From Myxococcales bacterium (GTDB lineage Bacteria > Myxococcota_A > Polyangia > Palsa-1104 > JAEUJZ01): a DNA stretch of 64,000 nucleotides. Under the pieces are notes generated by a model. It was not told where the DNA came from. It did no database searches and was given only the letters and a program-made list of their open reading frames with translations. Shown one piece after another: positions 34,389-42,941 of this stretch; within the stretch, counting starts at the first letter, position 1, and the number at the start of each line of letters is the position of its first letter. The position numbers and the translations under genes are program-made. Location of the stretch: contig JAEUJZ010000023.1 of NCBI GenBank assembly GCA_016794505.1, forward strand, positions 275,473-339,472, written 5' to 3'.

Positions 34389-36116
34389 ATGGATGCGCAG
34401 TCCCTCCGTCTTGAGGCGCTGCCCCTGCATCGCAGCATGCAGGTGGGCACCACCCAGACTGACTATGTGCTGATCAAGATCAGCGCTCCAACCCAACGCA
34501 GCGGCCCCCAGCCCAGGCTGAGCGCGGTCCTCTTGCTGGATGTGTCGGGATCGATGAAGGGCAACCCCCTTGCCCAAGTAAAAGAATCGGTGGCGCGCTT
34601 GTCCTCGATCTTGGGCGACGACGATGCGCTGGGGGTGGTGACGTTTTCAACCAGCGCTCAGACGGTGGTCCCCATCGCGACGCTGGGTCAAGGCAGCACC
34701 CGCCGCAGCATCGAGCGCGCCAGTGAAAGCCTGGCCGCCGATGGCTATACCAACATGAGCGCCGGCCTCAGCCATGCCGCGCTGCAGTTTCCTCCGCGAG
34801 CCAGCGACGAACGACAGCTGATCTTGCTTCTGTCCGACGGTCAGCCCAACGTCGGGACGCAGACCCTCGAAGGTCTCTCGGGCGAGGTCGCGCAGATCAA
34901 GTCGCGCAGCGTTGCCGTGTCGACGCTGGGCTATGGCGCGCAGCACAACGAAGACCTCTTGCTTTCGCTCTCGGATGCTGGCGGCGGACGATATGCCTAT
35001 GTCAAAGACACGACGATGGCGGCCAGCAGCTTCGCACGCGCGCTCGGTGCGCAGCGCGACGTGATCGCCGAAGACGTGGCGCTGACCATGGCCCCGGCCC
35101 CAGGCGTCGAGATCCTGCGCGTCCTCGGCGATGCGCGGACTTCATTCGGCGAAGGCGGGCTGCGCATCAGCCTGTCGGACATGCTGCTCGGCGAAGAGAT
35201 CCATGTCGTCGTCGAGCTTAAGATCTCGGCCCGCCGTGACATCGGTCGCGTACGCACCCTGAAAGTGGCGCTTGGCTATCAGCCCACGCGGGCCGCTTTC
35301 GCCGCGGTCGATGCGCGCGGCCAAACGCGCGAGCCGCAGGTGCTGCGAGACGAGGTCCAGATCGATCTGACGACGCTGCCCAGCGACGAAGTCGACCCCC
35401 GCGCCAAAGAGCTTGTGGTCCTGGCCTTGACCATCGAGCAGCGCCAAAAAGCGCGGGCTCTTTTCGACCAACGTGGCTTCGCAGCGGCGATTCCGATCTT
35501 GGAAAAAGCCAAAGCGCAGGTGGAAGCGGTGCATGGCGGCGTGCCTCCCGTCGACAGTCCGCTTCACGATCTGCACGAAGCACTGCTGGACGATCTGCAG
35601 ATCGCCCAAAAAGCGCCCAAGCCCGACGAATACAGCGTGCTGCGCAAGACCAACATGGATCAGCAGATGCTGAACACCGGGCTCAATCGCGGGGTGACGC
35701 AGAACGCGACACCGTCGGCGCAGCACATGGTGATCAAGCTGCAGGGTCAGCTGGGGCCCCCGGCAAAAGCGCGGCTGGTCTTCGTCGATGGTCCGCAGCA
35801 CGGCAAGGTCGTCCCCATGGGTCCCGAGTGCCGCATTGGCCGCGGTCGCGACAATGACCTGGTGCTCGACGACGCGCTGGCCACGCGACGACACGCACTG
35901 ATCCAGTGGGTGGGGCGCGGCTTCATCGCCCATGATCTCGGCAGCAGCAGCGGCACGTACATAAATGGCCGCCACATCGTCGACGACTATGTGCTGCAAG
36001 ACGGAGACCTGATTCAGATCGGGGCCAGCAAGCTCCGCTTTGAGCGCATCGATGGCGGGAAGCCGGGCGACGCGGACGGCAAAGGAGAGCGCGGCGACCG
36101 CGCCAAGCGAGCCTAA
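34389..36116 (+). CDS. VWA-domain protein with C-terminal FHA domain
   Basis: The 575-residue product joins a von Willebrand factor A-type domain and a phosphothreonine-binding FHA domain. The VWA part (about 40-210) has an intact metal site DVSGSMKG (DxSxS) and LSDGQPNVGT. A beta-rich middle and a helical segment follow. The FHA domain (about 465-560) reads CRIGRGRDNDLVLDD, TRRHALIQWV and LGSSSGTYINGRHI, keeping the Gly-Arg, Ser/Arg-His and Asn-Gly elements. It could bind phosphorylated partners of the local Ser/Thr kinases. Hairpin 36130-36148 follows the stop. No membrane segment is seen. Confidence 0.88.
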   Translation: MDAQSLRLEALPLHRSMQVGTTQTDYVLIKISAPTQRSGPQPRLSAVLLLDVSGSMKGNPLAQVKESVARLSSILGDDDALGVVTFSTSAQTVVPIATLGQGSTRRSIERASESLAADGYTNMSAGLSHAALQFPPRASDERQLILLLSDGQPNVGTQTLEGLSGEVAQIKSRSVAVSTLGYGAQHNEDLLLSLSDAGGGRYAYVKDTTMAASSFARALGAQRDVIAEDVALTMAPAPGVEILRVLGDARTSFGEGGLRISLSDMLLGEEIHVVVELKISARRDIGRVRTLKVALGYQPTRAAFAAVDARGQTREPQVLRDEVQIDLTTLPSDEVDPRAKELVVLALTIEQRQKARALFDQRGFAAAIPILEKAKAQVEAVHGGVPPVDSPLHDLHEALLDDLQIAQKAPKPDEYSVLRKTNMDQQMLNTGLNRGVTQNATPSAQHMVIKLQGQLGPPAKARLVFVDGPQHGKVVPMGPECRIGRGRDNDLVLDDALATRRHALIQWVGRGFIAHDLGSSSGTYINGRHIVDDYVLQDGDLIQIGASKLRFERIDGGKPGDADGKGERGDRAKRA

Positions 36117-36129
36117 CCTGCGGGCGCTG

Positions 36130-36148
36130 CGCTCGTCGGAAACGAGCG
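36130..36148 (+). terminator. Hairpin after the VWA-FHA gene
   Basis: CGCTCGT (36130-36136) pairs with ACGAGCG (36142-36148) around a 5-nt loop, 13 bases after the stop. No T-tract follows. Confidence 0.4.
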
Positions 36149-36280
36149 AGCACACGTGCCGCAAATGGGATGTGATAAGCTTATTCGACCCCGAGTCTTT
36201 CCCGGCGAGTCGAGCCGCCTGCCATGGCCGCCTTTTTGCCTTCACGGCCCGTCTCGCCATTACTGCCTAGGAGACTAACC

Positions 36281-36994
36281 ATGAGCTGGAAGATGTGGGC
36301 CACCGCGCTGAGCTTCGGCATCGCTGCCAACGTCGCGGGACCAACAGCACAGGCATCCGATCGCGGCGATGGCGCGGCCGTCACCGGCACCGGCAAAGAG
36401 AAGCTCGACATCGTCGACCTGTTTGCCTGGATGGACCCGACAGGCAACAACGTGTTCTTCGTCCTGACGCTCAATCCCAACGCGCCCGTTGGAACCCTGT
36501 TTGATCCCAACCTGCTGTACGTCATCCACACCAGCGCCCGCTCGGGTCTTAATGATGCGGCCCCGGCTGCGGACATCCCCATCATCTGCCGCGTCCAAAG
36601 TACGGCGCGTGCCGAGTGCTGGGTCGGCAGGTCGACCTATGCCGTCGGCGGTACCGAGCGCGTCAACTTCAGCCCCGACCAGAAGCTCAGCTTCTATGCG
36701 GGTCGTCGCAACGATCCATACTTCGCCTATGACACGCCGGCAAATGGCGTCGGTGGCATGATGGCGTCGATCCGAACCACCTTGGCCGGCAAGACGCGCA
36801 TGGCCAATGGTTGCTATCAGTTCTCGACGGCGGAACGGGATGCGGCACGGAATGCGCTGACCGGCGGTACGCGCGTCGACAGCTATGCCGGCCGGAATGT
36901 CATGGGGCTCATGCTCTCGGTCAACAAGAGCCTGCTCTTGGCGCAGGGCAAGACCAACCTGGCCGTCTGGGCCACCATCAACAACCGGATGTAG
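36281..36994 (+). CDS. DUF4331-family exported protein (N-terminal-type part)
   Basis: The 237-residue product has a signal peptide (MWATALSFGIAANVAGPTAQA). The mature part begins SDRGDGAAVTGTGKEKLDIV followed by DLFAWMDPTGNNVFFVLTLN, which resembles DUF4331 proteins (DxYxFxxPxxPxxxVLxLN). These are exported proteins of unknown function. The ATG at 36281 has TAGGAGA about eight bases before; a longer frame adds 19 residues. It is followed after 15 bp by a second DUF4331-like gene, together resembling one DUF4331 protein divided in two. Confidence 0.7.
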   Translation: MSWKMWATALSFGIAANVAGPTAQASDRGDGAAVTGTGKEKLDIVDLFAWMDPTGNNVFFVLTLNPNAPVGTLFDPNLLYVIHTSARSGLNDAAPAADIPIICRVQSTARAECWVGRSTYAVGGTERVNFSPDQKLSFYAGRRNDPYFAYDTPANGVGGMMASIRTTLAGKTRMANGCYQFSTAERDAARNALTGGTRVDSYAGRNVMGLMLSVNKSLLLAQGKTNLAVWATINNRM

Positions 36995-37009
36995 GAAAGG
37001 AGGCACCCC

Positions 37010-37729
37010 ATGAAGACTTCATTTTTTGCACTCGGCCTCCTTCTTGGACTCTCGGCGGCTGGCTGTTCCGAAAGCAACACGGGCGACTTCCTGTACGTGG
37101 CCTATGACCTGGCGCCGTCCGACATGCCGACCGTCGACATGGGCGGCATCCCGGCCCCGCCCGTCCTCGGCATGCAGATCGATCGCGTCGGACGACCGCT
37201 GATCAACCTGATGCTGGTCAACCCCTTTGAGCAGACGCTCATGGGTGCTGGCGCGGGCACCAAGACGGTCATGCAGGATGGCTACAACGCCTCGGTCAAT
37301 CCGGCCAACTGGCAGGGCAACTATGCCGGCCGCCCATGGATCGCCGACGCGCTGGCCTTCTGGGATGGCGTCGATGGCATCTGCGGCAACCAGTTCACGC
37401 CGCCAAGCGGCATGATGTACACGACGCTGTCGAACATCCTCGCCAACGACTACCTGTTCATCGACACCACCAAGTCGGTCTGCAATCGCTACCTGGCCGT
37501 CGAGCTTGGCGATCCCACCAACTGTGGCGGCCGTCAGCCGGACATCAGCGGTACATCCAACCTAGGCTCGGTCGGCATCAACAACAACGTCGTCGACACG
37601 ACGCTGAACCTGCTGATCGGTGTCCCCGCCGCCGCGGCCAGCGTCTATGCCAACGGCGTCGTCAAGGATGGCGATCCGGTGCCGCTCAACATCAACACCA
37701 CGCTGCCCTTCCTGCTCGGCCCCACGTAA
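37010..37729 (+). CDS. DUF4331-family lipoprotein (C-terminal-type part)
   Basis: The 239-residue product has a lipobox (LLLGLSAAGC, Cys about 19) and is probably a membrane-anchored lipoprotein. QIDRVGRPLINLMLVNPFEQ resembles the second part of DUF4331 (RxGxPxxN), and SGTSNLGSVGINNNVVDTTL with VKDGDPVPLNINTTLPFLLG the final DUF4331 stretch. It lacks the N-terminal DUF4331 block carried by the preceding gene. Start ATG 37010 follows AGGAGG by about 8 bases. Cotranscription with the upstream gene is very likely (15-bp gap). Confidence 0.72.
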   Translation: MKTSFFALGLLLGLSAAGCSESNTGDFLYVAYDLAPSDMPTVDMGGIPAPPVLGMQIDRVGRPLINLMLVNPFEQTLMGAGAGTKTVMQDGYNASVNPANWQGNYAGRPWIADALAFWDGVDGICGNQFTPPSGMMYTTLSNILANDYLFIDTTKSVCNRYLAVELGDPTNCGGRQPDISGTSNLGSVGINNNVVDTTLNLLIGVPAAAASVYANGVVKDGDPVPLNINTTLPFLLGPT

Positions 37730-37764
37730 GCTCGCCTCGCCAGCCCGGCGACCTTCCCCATCCG

Positions 37765-39102
37765 TTACTGCGGCGGCAAGAGCTCAGGCATCACGGCCCC
37801 GGTGACGCCGGGCAGCGTCGTGCCCAAAAGCTGCGCAACGCTCGGCGCCAGGCTGGTGTGGTCATAGACCTTCTTCACGGTCTGCGGCTTCAGCCCCGGC
37901 CCGACGGCCAGCGCAAAGATGCGACTGCAGCCAGGGCACAGCCGCCGTGACCCGAACTCGGACACGCAGTGGCCGTGCAAGGCCCACTGCTCTGGCTCGG
38001 GATAGTCGTCTCGCCCGTGATCCGTCGTCACCAACAGGTACGTCGTGCCGCGATAGTGCGGATCGCTCTGCAACAAGGCCCACAGCCGCCCCAGGTAATA
38101 GTCGCTGGCCCGCAGCGCCTGGTGATAGTGAAAGATGCCGTAGCTCTGCGCCACGCGACGCTGCACGCGACGCTGCAGGTGGGCTTCTTCATCGGCATCG
38201 ACCCACTGAATCACCGCAAAGCGTGGCTTTCTTCGCGGCAGCTCAGAGAGCGCTTCCAGAAACGTGTCCGAGTCCGCACGCGAGCCGCCATAGATCTCGG
38301 GCTTGAAGTAGCTCGGCTGCGCCACCAAGCCACCGCTTGGCAACGTGGCCTGACCGGCGTCTTGCGGACTCGGCGGCGGCGAGGCAGGCCCCGAGCCCTC
38401 GGTCCCCTGGCCGGGCACAGGCGGCAGCACCGCGCTGTTCTTGAAGCCACAGCTTCGGAAAAAGTCGTCAGCCGCCGCCACCGGAGGCAGCACCGCGATG
38501 CTGCACAGCGGCGACCACGAAGCGATCAGCGCCACCCCATCAAAGCCCAGGTTGAGCTGCTTGCGCAGGCCCTGAAACACCGTCGGATAATGGCTGCGCA
38601 GATCAGCGGTTGGCGGCGTGTTCGACAGCAGCTTTTCCTGCCGCCTTCCCGCAAAGATATCGCCATAGCCAGGCAGGCTGACGCCGGCCGGGTTGCTGAT
38701 CTGAAAGCGCGAAAAGAACACCCCGGCTTTGCGCAGCGCCGTCAGGTTGGGCAAAAGCTCGCTCGCCCGCACCGGCTTGCCGTTGTCGTCGATGCTGCGG
38801 CCCATGACCTCGCGCATGCGCACGCCGTCGATCAGCACCAAGATGACGTTGCGGCGCTCGCTGGGCGGGACCGGCGCAAGGGGGCCAAACGTCGGCGCGG
38901 GCGGCGAAGCGGGCTGTGCGGTGCCGGGCTCGGCGCTGGCCGGTACACCTGTCCCTGTCGCCGCCGTCGCCGTCTTCGACGATCCTGACGGGGTCGCAGC
39001 CTGGCTGAGCCCCGTCTGCGCCGTCTGCGCCACGCCCAGCCCGCGGGCTAGCAAGAGCGCGGAAAAAAAACCCAGACCCAAGCACGCCTGACGCATCCCC
39101 AT
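37765..39102 (-). CDS. Alkaline phosphatase/sulfatase-superfamily exported protein
   Basis: A secreted metal-dependent hydrolase of about 445 residues. A signal peptide (LGLGFFSALLLARGLGVA) is followed by an Ala/Thr/Pro-rich linker. The catalytic core begins RRNVILVLIDGVRMREVMG, where the Asp of LIDG is a metal ligand, and ISNPAGVSLPGYGDIFAG supplies the nucleophile region. LLVTTDHGRDD and YDHTSLAPSVAQLLG provide later metal ligands. A Pro/Gly-rich insert of about 40 residues lies in the middle. The substrate is undetermined. The ATG at 39102 is chosen over a GTG at 39135 that overlaps the neighbouring gene. Confidence 0.75.
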   Translation of the reverse strand: MGMRQACLGLGFFSALLLARGLGVAQTAQTGLSQAATPSGSSKTATAATGTGVPASAEPGTAQPASPPAPTFGPLAPVPPSERRNVILVLIDGVRMREVMGRSIDDNGKPVRASELLPNLTALRKAGVFFSRFQISNPAGVSLPGYGDIFAGRRQEKLLSNTPPTADLRSHYPTVFQGLRKQLNLGFDGVALIASWSPLCSIAVLPPVAAADDFFRSCGFKNSAVLPPVPGQGTEGSGPASPPPSPQDAGQATLPSGGLVAQPSYFKPEIYGGSRADSDTFLEALSELPRRKPRFAVIQWVDADEEAHLQRRVQRRVAQSYGIFHYHQALRASDYYLGRLWALLQSDPHYRGTTYLLVTTDHGRDDYPEPEQWALHGHCVSEFGSRRLCPGCSRIFALAVGPGLKPQTVKKVYDHTSLAPSVAQLLGTTLPGVTGAVMPELLPPQ

Positions 39103-39118
39103 CCGACGTCTCACAGCG

Positions 39119-40033
39119 CTATGTCGAGCGCCCACCAGATGGTCCTATCGGTGCAAACAGGATCTCGGCCAAGCGATCGAGGTCGCCGCTTTCCGCGCTG
39201 CCTTTGCGATACGCCAGGTCCAGGGAGCTTGGCCCCAGCGCGCGATAGACGGCCTCCGCTTCCGCCGAGATCGCCGACAAGCCGGCCAAGTGGCGGGCCA
39301 CCGTCGCTCCATCGCCGCGCGCAAACGGTCCGGTCAGCGCCGCGGGCAGGCCGAAGCGCTCGATGTTGTCGATCACCGACCGCGTCAGTCCAGCCAAGGC
39401 CTTTTCTGCGTCGGGCCGATGCAGGCCGATATTCGCCAGCACATGCGCCGCGACATCGATCAGCGCAGCCACGTGGCCCGCTGCCATCACCGCCGCCGCG
39501 TGATACGCCGCCTGCTGCTCGCCGGCCAAGGGCAGGGCCACGCCGCCCAGCGCATCGCACAAAAGCTGCGCCGCCGCCTGCCCTGCTTCGTCCCCGGACA
39601 CGGCAAACACCACTCCGCTCAGCGTCTTTTTCGCCGCGACCTCTTCGCCGGCCACAAACGAGTGCAGCGGATGCAGCATGCCCACGCCGCGCACCTGCGC
39701 ACGCTCGGCCGCAAGCACCTCGACCGGAGGCAGCGCCCCCGCACAGTGCAGAAGCACGCTCTTCGGACCGGCCGCGCCATGCTCGACGATATAGCGCGCC
39801 GCCTGGGCAATCGCCTCGTCGCGCACCGCCAAGACCACGATGTCGGCCGCCTGCCGAGAGCTCGCCTCGGGCTCTTCCCACAGCGGCCCGCGGGCCCGTG
39901 ACCAGTGTCGCAGGTTGAATCCCGCCTCGGTCAGCGCCGCAGCCAGCGCATGGCCCACCGGCCCGGCCCCCACCACCAGCACACGCTCGTTTCGCGTCGG
40001 CACGGAAATCGGCTCTTGGTCATCGAATCGCAT
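39119..40033 (-). CDS. DUF2520 Rossmann-fold protein (F420/NADP oxidoreductase-like)
   Basis: A 304-residue predicted dehydrogenase. The Rossmann motif is VLVVGAGPVGHALAAALTEA (about 19-38), and DIVVLAVRDEAIAQAARYI follows. The C-terminal DUF2520 half includes GMLHPLHSFVAGEEVA, FAVSGDEAGQAAAQLL, and YHAAAVMAAGHVAALIDVA. The family is annotated as putative oxidoreductases, substrate unknown. GAGGAG lies five bases before the ATG. It overlaps the upstream nadD by 14 bases, so the pair is a transcriptional unit. Confidence 0.85.
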   Translation of the reverse strand: MRFDDQEPISVPTRNERVLVVGAGPVGHALAAALTEAGFNLRHWSRARGPLWEEPEASSRQAADIVVLAVRDEAIAQAARYIVEHGAAGPKSVLLHCAGALPPVEVLAAERAQVRGVGMLHPLHSFVAGEEVAAKKTLSGVVFAVSGDEAGQAAAQLLCDALGGVALPLAGEQQAAYHAAAVMAAGHVAALIDVAAHVLANIGLHRPDAEKALAGLTRSVIDNIERFGLPAALTGPFARGDGATVARHLAGLSAISAEAEAVYRALGPSSLDLAYRKGSAESGDLDRLAEILFAPIGPSGGRST

Positions 40034-40703
40034 CGGTCTCCTCGGCGCGGGTCTTGGATTCCGCGACGGGCCGGTACAGCCCGTGTTCTTGAATATAGGA
40101 AAGCACGCGACGACTCACCCAGGCGCGCGGCTGCCTGCCTTCCGCTAGAGCCTGCCGCACCGCCGTCGAGCTTACCGCCGGCAGATCCAAGGGCTCGACA
40201 TGGCGCAGGTCGCTCGGCTGCACGGCCACAAGGGATCCCTGTGCCATTGCCGCCTGCGATGCGTGCGCCAGCCCCGCCGGAGGGCGCGGTGGATGCGTAC
40301 CCTCGACGTGACGGCGACCCAGCACGATGAAGCGTACGCGCTGACACAGCTCGGCGGCGCCATGCCAGTGCGCCCGCTCGCGCAGCAGGTCCGCGCCGAT
40401 GACCAGCAAGAACTCATGCTGCGGATGGCGCGCCGAAAGCTCGCGCACCGTGTGCAGGGTATAGCTCGGGCCAGAAAGCTCTTGCTCGATCGTGCAGACC
40501 TGGACGCGCGGCAGCGACGCCACGGCATGCTGGCACATCGCGACGCGATGGGCGAACGGCGACATCTGCTTTTCAAACGGGTGCTGCGCGCAGGGCAGCA
40601 TCCAGACCTCGTCGACCTCGTGCGTCTCAAGCACGTACAGGCACGCCAGCTGATGACCAATGTGCGGAGGGTCGAAGCTGCCACCGAACAGCGCGATGCG
40701 CAT
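40020..40703 (-). CDS. nadD: Nicotinate-nucleotide adenylyltransferase
   Basis: Adds AMP to nicotinate mononucleotide in NAD synthesis. The nucleotidyltransferase signature GGSFDPPHIGHQLA (with HxGH) opens the protein, followed by LPCAQHPFEKQMSPFAHRVAM. LLVIGADLLRERAHWHGA and the C-terminal SSTAVRQALAEGRQ (ISSTxxR) complete the fold. The 227 residues are slightly long for NadD. It is the first gene of the minus-strand block and overlaps the DUF2520 gene by 14 bp; divergent from the M15 peptidase gene. Confidence 0.93.
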   Translation of the reverse strand: MRIALFGGSFDPPHIGHQLACLYVLETHEVDEVWMLPCAQHPFEKQMSPFAHRVAMCQHAVASLPRVQVCTIEQELSGPSYTLHTVRELSARHPQHEFLLVIGADLLRERAHWHGAAELCQRVRFIVLGRRHVEGTHPPRPPAGLAHASQAAMAQGSLVAVQPSDLRHVEPLDLPAVSSTAVRQALAEGRQPRAWVSRRVLSYIQEHGLYRPVAESKTRAEETDAIR

Positions 40704-40971
40704 GGTCTGGTTACTTTACGCCAAGTCCCCGGTGCAGAGGGCAGCCTGCAGCGCCTGGGGCCTGGTCCCCCACGCAGACCGCCTCGTCAGCCGGGCTTCC
40801 CGTCGCGTCCGTCCTGGCAGCACCGCCCGCGTGCGTGGCATATGCCATGCAACCTTGGACCGCCGCAGCCCCGCGCAGGCAGCATGCACCGCGTGCAGCC
40901 CGCATCGCGCTCGGCTGTTGGCAGTCGCAGACCCCATTCCATTTCACGCGCACGGACAAAAGAGGCCTCCC

Positions 40972-41799
40972 ATGACCACGTCGCCCATCTCGACCCCAGC
41001 AATGAACCCGCAGGCAGCACACACGAACGCGATGCGGCAGCCAGGCAGGGGCCTCGCGGCGGCGCTGGGCCTTGGCCTGGCTCTGTCGCTCGCTGGCTGC
41101 GGCGCCGAGCTAGACGATCTCGACGGAGTCGGCGAAGACCTGGGTCCCTATGCCGAGCGCATGCCCTGGGCCGAGTACATGGCCACCGCGGCGATGGACA
41201 CGGTGCAGGGCGCCATGGAATCCAGCGCCTGCACGACGGCGGCGATCCGCGGCCTGTCTGACCAGATCGTCGCTGAAATGAACTGCATCCGCCCTGGCCT
41301 GATGGGCAACCTGACTGGAGCCAATGTCTCGTTGACCAGCGCCGCGGCGCTGCCGTACCTGCAGAACCCGGCCGCCGCCGCCATCCGCCGCGCCACCAGC
41401 GGACGCAGCCGACTGGGCCTGAACTCGACGCTGCGCACCGTGGCCCAGCAGTGGATGCTGTACGCCTGGTATCGCGGCGGACGCTGCGGTGTCGGCTTGG
41501 CCGCACAGCCCGGACGCAGCAACCACGAAGACGGCTTGGCCATCGACACCTCGGACTACAGCTCGTGGAAGAGCATCTTGGCCGGCCAGGGCTTCCGCTG
41601 GTTTGGCTCGGGCGATCCCGTCCACTTCGACTACACGGGCGGCGCCGATGCCAAGGGCGTTCTGGCCTTCCAGCGCCTGTGGAACCACAACAACCCCGGC
41701 GACAAGATCGCCACCGACGGCCTCTATGGCCCCGCCACCGAAGCCCGCATCAAAAAGTCCCCCCGCACCGGCTTCGCCAAAGGCGCAAGCTGCGACTAA
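40972..41799 (+). CDS. M15-family peptidase-like lipoprotein with peptidoglycan-binding tail
   Basis: A probable D,D-carboxypeptidase/VanY-type enzyme of 275 residues on the outer side of a membrane. The lipobox is ALSLAGC (Cys about 43). The zinc-peptidase core shows SNHEDGLAIDTSD (SxHxxGxAxD) and DPVHFDYTG, covering zinc ligands. The C-terminus (VLAFQRLWNHNN, TDGLYGPATEARI) resembles a PG_binding_1 domain. The ATG at 40972 lies before a signal-like N-terminus; the open frame extends 104 codons upstream without coding character. Five 42-43 bp repeats begin shortly after its stop. Confidence 0.8.
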   Translation: MTTSPISTPAMNPQAAHTNAMRQPGRGLAAALGLGLALSLAGCGAELDDLDGVGEDLGPYAERMPWAEYMATAAMDTVQGAMESSACTTAAIRGLSDQIVAEMNCIRPGLMGNLTGANVSLTSAAALPYLQNPAAAAIRRATSGRSRLGLNSTLRTVAQQWMLYAWYRGGRCGVGLAAQPGRSNHEDGLAIDTSDYSSWKSILAGQGFRWFGSGDPVHFDYTGGADAKGVLAFQRLWNHNNPGDKIATDGLYGPATEARIKKSPRTGFAKGASCD

Positions 41800-41817
41800 G
41801 CCCGCTTCGCCTGATCA

Positions 41818-42022
41818 GGGTCCTGACCCTCCCGCTGATACCTGCGCTCTTGGGGGGAAGGGTCCTGACCCTCCCGCTGATACCTGCGCTCTTGGGGGGG
41901 ATGGGTCCTGACCCTCCTGCTGATACCTGCGCTCTTGGGGGGGATGGGTCCTGACCCTCCTGCACATACCTGCGCTCTTGGGGGGGATGGGTCCTGACCC
42001 TCCCGCTGATACCTGCGCTCTT
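41818..42022. repeat. Five-copy 42-43 bp tandem repeat
   Basis: Copies start at 41818, 41860, 41903, 41946 and 41989; the last lacks its end. Each contains GGGTCCTGACCC (5-bp arms, 2-nt loop), CTGATACCTGCGCTCTT, and a G-run of 6 or 7. The fourth copy has CACATACC in place of CTGATACC. It lies between convergent genes. Copies are contiguous without spacers, so it is not a CRISPR. Confidence 0.9.
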
Positions 42023-42054
42023 TGCTCTTGAAGAAGCCGCGGCCGTTTTATCGG

Positions 42055-42831
42055 TTACTGTGCGGACTCTGCCGGGCCTTGCGGCTTGGCCGGACGGACC
42101 GAGCGCAGCGCCTGCCGGTTCAGCGTGCCGTGCAGAACGTCGAACAGCGGGATGGTGACGTTGAAGTTCCAGCGCTTCATGTTCCGCGGATCGTGATGGC
42201 TGGTATGCAGCGCGCCCAAGACGCGAATCAGCCACAGCTTGGCCACCGGGTGCTCGGCCGGCAGGTGATAGGCCAAGTGCATCCACTCGTACTGCAGAAA
42301 GAACAGCACCGACGTACACAGCGACAACATCGCGCAGGTGCGGTTTGCCACCCAGGTCACAAACGCCACCACCGGCAGCAGCATCCCGATGATCAGCACG
42401 ATGGCGAACCACGGCATCAGCACCAGCATCCATTCCTGCTGCGAGCGCATGGTCATGTCCGACGCCGTATAGATCACGTGGTGCGTGCGCTCGTGCCGCT
42501 CGTAGAGCTCGGAAAGCAGCGGCAGGCGGCGATGCAGGACGTCTTTGTGGACCCGCCACTCGAAGCCCAGGCCCGCGATGTACGTGATCGGAATCGTCCA
42601 CAGGTCGACGGCGCGCAGGTCGTGAATCTGCCCGATGGCAACAACCAGCGTGACCAGCGCCACCAGCGATGGCAAAAGCAAGTGCAGCCAGGGTCGATAC
42701 CCGGCGGGCACGCCCTTTTTGACCAGCTCGGCGCGGCGCTCTTCCCAGCGCTCTTCCCGGCGCTCTGTCCGGCGCTCTGTCCGTCGCTCTGTCCGTCGTG
42801 CCTCCTGCTCATTTTCCCCGTGCGCGACCAT
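42055..42831 (-). CDS. Fatty-acid hydroxylase/sterol desaturase-like membrane protein
   Basis: A predicted di-iron membrane hydroxylase of 258 residues. The His clusters of the superfamily are visible: WRVHKDVLHRR, YERHERTHHV, WMHLAYH and LGALHTSHHDP. Several hydrophobic segments separate them (LLLPSLVALVTLVVAIG and MLVLMPWFAIVLIIGMLL). The N-terminus is a strongly charged stretch built on short ERR/TERR repeats encoded by 12-bp units around 42727-42800. Start at 42831 has AAGGTAG about seven bases before; a longer frame extends 26 codons upstream. The substrate lipid is unknown. It is convergent with the M15 gene. Confidence 0.8.
   Translation of the reverse strand: MVAHGENEQEARRTERRTERRTERREERWEERRAELVKKGVPAGYRPWLHLLLPSLVALVTLVVAIGQIHDLRAVDLWTIPITYIAGLGFEWRVHKDVLHRRLPLLSELYERHERTHHVIYTASDMTMRSQQEWMLVLMPWFAIVLIIGMLLPVVAFVTWVANRTCAMLSLCTSVLFFLQYEWMHLAYHLPAEHPVAKLWLIRVLGALHTSHHDPRNMKRWNFNVTIPLFDVLHGTLNRQALRSVRPAKPQGPAESAQ
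42727..42800. repeat. 12-bp coding microsatellite (ERR/TERR)
   Basis: Imperfect 12-bp units (CGCTCTGTCCGG-type and CGCTCTTCCCAG-type) repeat about six times inside the start of the hydroxylase gene and encode a charged repeat of TERR/EERW. The period keeps the frame. Confidence 0.7.
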
Positions 42832-42941
42832 GCCGCTACCTTGCGCCCCACCCTGCGGATTTTCAAGCCATCGGATCGCGCAGATTTTCCGCTCTGGAAC
42901 CGCCAGCAAGCCGGACCTTGAATCGTGATACGAATCGTCCC

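Noticed and set aside
41818..42022. CRISPR array
   Set aside because: Units are contiguous with no unique spacers and no cas gene is near; it is a tandem repeat.
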